A model generated the notes under the pieces. That model ran no database searches, was not told the origin of the DNA, and saw only the letters and a list, made by a program, of their open reading frames with translations. A stretch of DNA of 64,000 bases, taken from the NCBI GenBank assembly GCA_964614185.1, contig CAZTKJ010000010.1:1-64000 (forward strand), given 5' to 3'. Shown here one piece after another: positions 58,781-64,000 of this stretch. How positions within the stretch are numbered: the first letter of the stretch is position 1; each line of letters starts with the position of its first letter. The translations under genes were made by a program, and so were the position numbers. This stretch comes from Suilimivivens sp964614185 (GTDB lineage: Bacteria; Bacillota; Clostridia; Lachnospirales; Lachnospiraceae).

Positions 58781-60271
58781 TTATTTTTTCTTTTTGTGAA
58801 GACGTCCATACATCTTAGTCATCTGCAGAATCTTCACTGCCAGTTCATCATCTAATGCCCCTTCTGTCATCCGCCACTTCCAGTTATTGCCAAGGGTGGA
58901 GGGGGTATTGATTCTGGCTTCAGCGCCAAGCCCCAAATAATCCTGCATGGGAATGATTGCCGTATCAGAAACACTGGACAAGGCAGCTCTGATAAACTCC
59001 CATTGTATATTCTTATTGGATCTGATGCCCAGATAACGCTTGGCAAAGCTTTTATCTCTCTTTTTCAGTGCATCTAACCAGCCAAGGGTAGTGTCGTTAT
59101 CATGTGTTCCCGTGTAAACTACGGAATTTTGCACATAATTATGAGGCAGATAATCACTTTCTTCTCTGGAATCAAAGGCAAACTGCAGAATCTTCATTCC
59201 GGGATAGCCTGTTTTCTTCACAAGTTTTCTGACTGATTCAGTCAAGAATCCCAAGTCCTCTGCAATCACCCGCTTATTTCCAATCTTTTCTTTCATCACT
59301 TTAAACAACTCATAACCCGGACCCTTTTCCCACTGTCCGTGTTCTGCCGTAAGATTTCCATAGGGAATGGCATAGTATTCATCAAAGCCTCTGAAATGGT
59401 CAATTCTGACCACGTCATATAACTCATAGCAGTGAGCGATCCTTCGCATCCACCACTCATAACCGGTTTCCTTATGATAATCCCAGCGGTATAATGGATT
59501 GCCCCAAAGCTGCCCTGTTGCGGAAAAAGCATCCGGCGGACATCCTGCAACCGCTATGGGCTCACAATGGTCGTCTAATTGGAACAATTCAGGGTTTGCC
59601 CACGTATCCGCACTGTCAAAGGCAACATAAATGGGAATATCCCCAATAATCAGTATTCCTTTATCATTGGCATACTTCTTCAGCTTCATCCACTGTTTTT
59701 GAAACAGGAATTGCTGAAATTCATAAAATAACACTTGCTCTTTAAGCTTTTTCCCGGCTTTTTCAAGGGCTGCGCTCTGGCGCGTTTTAATTTCTTCTGG
59801 CCATTTGGACCAGCTGATGCCTGAAAGGGAATCCTTGATGGCCATATACAGAGCATAATCCTTAAGCCATGCCTGATTGTCCTCTACAAAACTCTGAAAT
59901 TCAGGATCCTTTTCTATTCTGCTGTTTTTAAATGCTTTATACAGTATCTTAAAACGTGAAAAATAAATCTTTTCATAATCAACATAAGCTTCATCACTGC
60001 CAAAACTGTTTTCCACACAATCTTCTTTTGTCAACAATCCTTCTTCTATCAGCTGTTCCAAATCAATATAATAGGGATTACCTGCAAAAGTGGAAAACGA
60101 CTGATAAGGAGAATCTCCATATCCTGTAGGTCCAAGGGGCAGGATCTGCCAATAAGTCTGTCCGGCCTTTTCCAGAAAATCTATAAACTGATATGCCTCT
60201 TTTGAAAAAGTTCCGATTCCATACGCGGAAGGAATACTGGATACTGGTAATAAAATGCCGCCTGCTCTCAT
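58781..60271 (-). CDS. malQ: 4-alpha-glucanotransferase (amylomaltase)
   Basis: The 496-aa GH77 enzyme has SSIPSAYGIGTFSKEAYQF at the N terminus, WQILPLGPTGYGDSPYQ near residue 40 and the nucleophile in VVRIDHFRGFDEYYAIP near residue 292. The acid/base Glu is in VIAEDLGFLT near residue 338 and the transition-state Asp in YTGTHDNDTTLGW near residue 390. It rearranges alpha-1,4-glucans during starch or maltodextrin use. The start follows GGAGATC. No other glycogen or maltose gene is adjacent. Confidence 0.94.
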   Translation of the reverse strand: MRAGGILLPVSSIPSAYGIGTFSKEAYQFIDFLEKAGQTYWQILPLGPTGYGDSPYQSFSTFAGNPYYIDLEQLIEEGLLTKEDCVENSFGSDEAYVDYEKIYFSRFKILYKAFKNSRIEKDPEFQSFVEDNQAWLKDYALYMAIKDSLSGISWSKWPEEIKTRQSAALEKAGKKLKEQVLFYEFQQFLFQKQWMKLKKYANDKGILIIGDIPIYVAFDSADTWANPELFQLDDHCEPIAVAGCPPDAFSATGQLWGNPLYRWDYHKETGYEWWMRRIAHCYELYDVVRIDHFRGFDEYYAIPYGNLTAEHGQWEKGPGYELFKVMKEKIGNKRVIAEDLGFLTESVRKLVKKTGYPGMKILQFAFDSREESDYLPHNYVQNSVVYTGTHDNDTTLGWLDALKKRDKSFAKRYLGIRSNKNIQWEFIRAALSSVSDTAIIPMQDYLGLGAEARINTPSTLGNNWKWRMTEGALDDELAVKILQMTKMYGRLHKKKK

Positions 60272-60389
60272 TGCATGATCTCCTTATTGCTGTTTCTTAT
60301 CTTTATGATTTCCAAAAAACATTAGAATAACTTTAAAATACCATTGAAAGCGGCTTTTTTCAAGTAGTATTCCACATTTCTCCTTTTCC

Positions 60390-61091
60390 TTATTCCACTG
60401 CCATCCTTTTTACTTTGGTCATAGCATTTTGAACAGGCGGAAGAAATAATATAACAACGGTTATTATTCCTTCTGCCAAAATATAAGCATAGTTGTATGC
60501 AAAGGGATAAATTTTTTCAAGGGATTTAGGAAAAGAATCCGGCATATATTCCATCCAGTATAAATATCCGCCAATAGCATGGAAAAGTCCTCTTGCCAGA
60601 ATTGCCAGAATATAGCCTTTTATCAGTCCGTAGTGTTTTTTATAAAAAACTCCGGACAAGCCTAACGCTGCAAATGCAAAAATATAATCAAGTCCTATCT
60701 GCAGAGGAGATAAAATGTAACCGCCTCCCCCCTGTATGAACTGAAGCAGTCCATATGCAAATCCTGCAGTCAATCCTACCCTTAAACCGTACCAGTATCC
60801 GATCAGTGTCACAAACAACATGGAACAAAGGGTAACTGAGCCACCCCATGGCATGGAAAATACCTTAATATAGGATGTTGCAAAGCCAAGGGAAAGGGCT
60901 GCTGCGCAAAACACCAGCTGTTTTGCTGAAAAACTGCTTTTCCTCTCCTTAGGGATTTCTGTTTCCAGCTTTTCCCTTTTTTTCAAAAGCGCCGTCATCA
61001 CAACAAGTATTCCAATTATAACGGCTATGGCAATAACGCCTTCTCCGGTCAGGGAATAATATCCCTCTTCCTGATTTAAAAACAATGACAT
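60390..61091 (-). CDS. thiT: Thiamine ECF transporter S component ThiT
   Basis: The 233-aa membrane protein has an extra N-terminal helix (about 17-35) and a charged linker before the ThiT core. The core has LSLGFATSYIKVFSMPWGGSVTL near residue 72, FAYGLLQFIQGGGGYILSPLQ near residue 111 and LLDYIFAFAALGLSG-type helices, ending with FHAIGGYLYWMEYMPD near residue 172. ThiT binds thiamine and works with the shared EcfAAT module. A TPP riboswitch lies upstream and confirms the substrate. The start follows AAGGAGG and T-rich spacing. Confidence 0.9.
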   Translation of the reverse strand: MSLFLNQEEGYYSLTGEGVIAIAVIIGILVVMTALLKKREKLETEIPKERKSSFSAKQLVFCAAALSLGFATSYIKVFSMPWGGSVTLCSMLFVTLIGYWYGLRVGLTAGFAYGLLQFIQGGGGYILSPLQIGLDYIFAFAALGLSGVFYKKHYGLIKGYILAILARGLFHAIGGYLYWMEYMPDSFPKSLEKIYPFAYNYAYILAEGIITVVILFLPPVQNAMTKVKRMAVE

Positions 61092-61099
61092 AAAAAAAT

Positions 61100-61124
61100 C
61101 CTCCTTTAAATGATCACAAGGAGG
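61100..61124 (-). promoter_or_regulatory. Shine-Dalgarno-sequestering hairpin before thiT
   Basis: On the minus strand CCTCCTT (complement of 61118-61124) pairs perfectly with AAGGAGG (complement of 61100-61106), the thiT ribosome site. ATTTTTTT follows directly before the ATG. It can block translation or, with the U tract, act as a terminator. It is the likely expression platform of the TPP riboswitch. Confidence 0.65.
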
Positions 61125-61195
61125 GGCTTTTGATTTCCACTACCGCATTACGCAAAACCACAGTATCATGGTCTTTGCATAAAACAGTTCTTTGA

Positions 61196-61300
61196 AATCA
61201 GCTTCCCTACGCCGGTATTATCCGGGTCAGGTAATGAGGGTTAGAATTCCTTGTGAAAAACACAAGATAATTCAATCTCAGCTTAAGCTCCCCTAGCGAT
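61196..61300 (-). ncRNA. TPP riboswitch (THI element)
   Basis: The aptamer reads on the minus strand: start GCTAGGGGAGC, the conserved CTGAGATTG, a variable P3 arm with CTTGTG/CACAAG, then ACCCTCATTACCTGACCCGG and the closing GATAATACCGGCGTAGGGAA. These match the conserved blocks of TPP riboswitches, including CUGAGA and the ACCUGA-GAUAAU-GCGUAGGGAA pattern. It precedes thiT and lies just downstream of the addA stop. Confidence 0.95.
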
Positions 61301-61321
61301 TTATTTTGTTTTACCTTAAAT

Positions 61322-64000
61322 CTATTCTTCTGTTTTGTCAATAATAATTTCCCGTCCCAGGGCAAAAGAATAAATGATCTTCTCTGACACCTGCTTTCCT
61401 GTCAGCCTTTCAAGGGCTTCGGCATAATAATCAAGCTGTACCTGATAACGTTTTATCAGTTCCTCTTCCTCCTTCACTCTGTCTGTCTTATAATCTGCCA
61501 CGACAATATGATCCCCTTCTTCAAAGTAAACATCAATGATACCCTGTATTAGTATCATTTCTGTTTCAGGGAAAGTTTTGTTTAATCTGTCTGCCGGCAG
61601 TCCCAGCACAAAAGGCTGCTCCTTACGCAGTTTGTTTTCCTGTGACGCTTTCATCATCCGTTTTGCCAGATCCGTCTTCAAAAAGGCTGCAAGCTTGGGA
61701 ATTGCTACTGCTTTTCTCCATTTGGATGTAATCTTCTTATTTTCTTCCATCCCATCAAGCTGTCGTTTCAACTCTGCTTCCACCATAACGTCATCCCATG
61801 ATATCTTTTCTGATTCCAGACAAATAGACAGCCGTTTAAAATCAAGCAATTCCATAACCTTATGATATGCACTTCCTCTGTCTGTGCCTGACATATCTTC
61901 TTTGTCTTTAATAAAGGATGGAATGTAAGGTATCACCTCCTGCTCTTCATACATTCTGATAGTAAATGCCTCGTCTATTCCGGCGCTTTTATTATTTTCT
62001 TCAATTGACTGTTCTGGTAAATGCTCCATCCCAGCTTTCTTTAATTCTGACACAGTAGTTTTAATATATAAGTTTGATAAATATTCATAAGCATAATGTC
62101 TTTCGAGCTTTTTCGACAAATTTGTCACTATCTGATCGTCCGGTTCAGACAACAACAATTTCTGTTTTAGCTCATTAACCCGTAAAGTATCTTCTATTTC
62201 AGACATCACAATATCACCACAACCCAGCCACTCAATTTCGTCAGGCAAAAGGCAGGGAAGAAGAAAGTCAAGATAACTGCCTGCAGAAGCCAGTACGGAG
62301 AAGGGTACTTTATCTGTATGAGTCCCCATCCCATCCTGCCATGATGCGTTTCGTTCCAGTTCTTCCTTCAATGATTGAATATCCGGAACAGCAGCCGTAA
62401 GAAACAGCTTTTCTTTTCCACGAGTCATGGCTACATAGAGGATGCGCAATTCCTCTGAAAGACTGTCAAGCTTTAGTTTCACTGCAATGGCATTCTTGCG
62501 CAGTGTCTTGCTCTGTATCCGGCGCCGGCTGTCAACATAATCAACACCGATTCCCATATCCACATCTGCAATAAAACGGCCTGCTGCATCCTGCATATTA
62601 AATTTTTTGGACAGTCCCGCAATAAAACAAATGGGGAATTCCAACCCCTTACTTTTATGAATACTCATAATGCGGACTACATCTGCATTTTCATCCAGTA
62701 TATCGGCTTCTCCATAGTCCACCTGATACTTTTCAAGCTGTTCAACATATCTCAAAAAATGAAACAGTCCATGATAACACGTGTTTTCAAACGCCGATGC
62801 TCTGACAAGAAGCATTTCTACGTTTGCTTTTCTCTGCTCACCACCGGGTTTTGCCATAACATACTCTCCATATCCTGTTTCTGTCAGGATATCCTGAATC
62901 AGATTATGAATAGGCGTATAAGAGACTTTTAACCTCCAGTTTTCTATCTGCTCAAGGAATCTGCCGGCTTTCTCTGTCATTTGTTTCCCATCATCCGTCT
63001 CTTCGGCCTCTATATCCTGTATGAGATCTTTCAGATTTTCATACAGAAGGCTCCCTCTTTTTCCCCGGCTTCGAATCCATGCAATTTCCTCCTCGGAAAA
63101 TCCGCCAAAAAACGATTTCATTGTTCCATAGAAGAAAAGATCCTGTAAGGGATTATTTAAAACATGGAGCAGTCCCAAAAGCTCCCTTACTTCTGCCGCC
63201 TGAAAATATCCTGTTCTGGATGTTACATATGCAGGAATTCCTTCTTTTTCAAAAATACCCTTAAAATCCTCTGCCCATCCCGATGTAGTTCGCAGCAAAA
63301 TAACGATATCACTGTATTTTACCGGGCGCAGCCTCCCCGTTTCCTTATCCGTAACCTGAAATTCCCGAACCAGCTTCTTGATTTTATCGGAAATAACGAG
63401 AGCTTCCTGTTCCCGAGAAGACAAACGGCTTTCCTTATCTTTTTCAAGCAGAATCATTTCCGTCCTGTTATTTTCATACTCCGGATATACTGCTTCCGGA
63501 TACAGCGCCGCATCTTCATCATATTCCACACCGCCAAAATCTTTTCCCATAATTCTGTAAAACAAGCTGTTGACGCTGTCGATCACTTCCCTTCTGCTTC
63601 GAAAATTCTTGTGGAGATCAATCCGCTGCCTTGTTGAATCATGTTTTGTATAACAGGTATATTTTTCTATGAATAACTCCGGTCTTGCCAATCGAAACTT
63701 ATAAATGCTCTGCTTAACGTCACCCACCATGAATCGGTTAAATCGTCCTTCTTCTTCTCCTGAAATACTTTGTAAAAGTAATTCCTGCACCAGGTTGCTG
63801 TCCTGATATTCATCCGTCAATATTTCATGGAAAAACTGCCTGTATTCTCCGGCTGCCGGTGTTGTTTCATATTCACCCGATTCATTCTTTTTTAAAAGAA
63901 TGTTCAATGCTAAATGCTCCATATCATGGAAATCAATGATATTCTCTTCTCTCTTCCTTGCATCAAACATCTCTTTGAATTGAAGTACCAGTCCTACCAA
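61322..64000 (-). CDS. addA: AddA helicase-nuclease, 3' part (gene runs off window)
   Basis: The frame is open to the window edge, so the N terminus with Walker A lies outside; 892 codons are seen. Visible SF1 motifs are DEYQDSN (Walker B region, near residue 88 of the visible part), VGDVKQSIYKFRLARPELF, RIMSIHKSKGLEFPI and LYVAMTRGKEKLF. The C-terminal nuclease has GIIDVYFEEG, VVADYKTDRV and QVQLDYYAEAL, the RecB-type set with DYKTD. AddAB resects double-strand breaks for recombination and degrades foreign linear DNA. addB is expected upstream, outside the window. It is followed by the thiT riboswitch. Confidence 0.95.
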   Translation of the reverse strand: MVGLVLQFKEMFDARKREENIIDFHDMEHLALNILLKKNESGEYETTPAAGEYRQFFHEILTDEYQDSNLVQELLLQSISGEEEGRFNRFMVGDVKQSIYKFRLARPELFIEKYTCYTKHDSTRQRIDLHKNFRSRREVIDSVNSLFYRIMGKDFGGVEYDEDAALYPEAVYPEYENNRTEMILLEKDKESRLSSREQEALVISDKIKKLVREFQVTDKETGRLRPVKYSDIVILLRTTSGWAEDFKGIFEKEGIPAYVTSRTGYFQAAEVRELLGLLHVLNNPLQDLFFYGTMKSFFGGFSEEEIAWIRSRGKRGSLLYENLKDLIQDIEAEETDDGKQMTEKAGRFLEQIENWRLKVSYTPIHNLIQDILTETGYGEYVMAKPGGEQRKANVEMLLVRASAFENTCYHGLFHFLRYVEQLEKYQVDYGEADILDENADVVRIMSIHKSKGLEFPICFIAGLSKKFNMQDAAGRFIADVDMGIGVDYVDSRRRIQSKTLRKNAIAVKLKLDSLSEELRILYVAMTRGKEKLFLTAAVPDIQSLKEELERNASWQDGMGTHTDKVPFSVLASAGSYLDFLLPCLLPDEIEWLGCGDIVMSEIEDTLRVNELKQKLLLSEPDDQIVTNLSKKLERHYAYEYLSNLYIKTTVSELKKAGMEHLPEQSIEENNKSAGIDEAFTIRMYEEQEVIPYIPSFIKDKEDMSGTDRGSAYHKVMELLDFKRLSICLESEKISWDDVMVEAELKRQLDGMEENKKITSKWRKAVAIPKLAAFLKTDLAKRMMKASQENKLRKEQPFVLGLPADRLNKTFPETEMILIQGIIDVYFEEGDHIVVADYKTDRVKEEEELIKRYQVQLDYYAEALERLTGKQVSEKIIYSFALGREIIIDKTEE

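Noticed and set aside
1..64000. CRISPR arrays, insertion sequences, prophage genes or integrases
   Set aside because: No regularly spaced direct repeats, transposase or integrase motifs were seen anywhere in the window.

Overview
The window looks like a chromosomal segment of a spore-forming anaerobic Firmicute, most probably Lachnospiraceae. Supporting signs are low-to-moderate GC, strong GGAGG ribosome binding sites, an alpha/beta-type SASP, the tig-clpP-clpX-lon-engB block, an iron-only hydrogenase regulator of the TM1266 family, D-lactate dehydrogenase, ECF-type transporters and AddA. No rRNA gene, CRISPR array, transposase or integrase was seen.

Layout. 1-1.8 kb is an AT-rich accessory patch: a VapD-like ribonuclease toxin with two small upstream genes and a HAD phosphatase of the RNA-repair type. 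It abuts the 3' end of a tRNA-Gly(GCC) gene. 2.1-6.8 kb holds an SDR reductase, then a GH3 glycosidase, a lipoprotein and a methyltransferase read leftward. 6.8-7.5 kb is a gene-poor stretch containing a consensus leftward promoter and, about 360 nt downstream, a terminator-like hairpin: a candidate non-coding RNA or long leader. 7.5-19.5 kb is metabolic and housekeeping (LUD protein, GlyA, lipid kinase, PAP2 protein, GT2, an SfsA-MutY fusion, mutarotase, HD hydrolase, EamA protein, nucleoside hydrolase lipoprotein).

19.5-35.2 kb is a defence island, all read leftward and more AT-rich by eye. AbiEi/AbiEii (type IV toxin-antitoxin) lie behind one strong promoter embedded in a perfect 14-bp inverted repeat. 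Then come a broken small gene, a 5-methylcytosine methyltransferase (DrmMII-like), an AIPR protein, an 864-aa DrmE-like protein, a NERD-nuclease/SF1-helicase fusion, the DrmA helicase and the DrmB DUF1998 protein. This has the order and content of class 2 DISARM but lacks the phospholipase-D protein DrmC and carries AIPR and NERD-helicase genes instead. I see no terminator or obvious second promoter inside, so AbiEi may control the whole array. This is the most notable system in the window.

35.2-48.5 kb is core: an OGG1-like glycosylase, a PHP phosphatase, DUF308 and VanZ membrane proteins, TruA, D-lactate dehydrogenase, an AI-2E-type permease, EngB, Lon, ClpX, ClpP and trigger factor (protein quality control). 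48.6-53.6 kb is a compact operon of an iron-sulfur/FAD oxidoreductase, HypA, a DUF5692 membrane protein and HypB. It suggests nickel insertion linked to electron transfer, although no hydrogenase structural gene is present. 53.6-64 kb carries the TM1266 regulator, an ECF S component, SASP, an esterase, GreA, CBS and DJ-1 proteins, a CYTH protein, MalQ, ThiT behind a TPP riboswitch, and the 3' part of addA running off the window edge.

Many start codons were moved inward from the longest open frame because a clear Shine-Dalgarno sequence selects an internal start; these cases are stated in the entries. Coordinates of promoters and hairpins were read by eye. Family assignments rest on motif recognition and gene order, not on searches.
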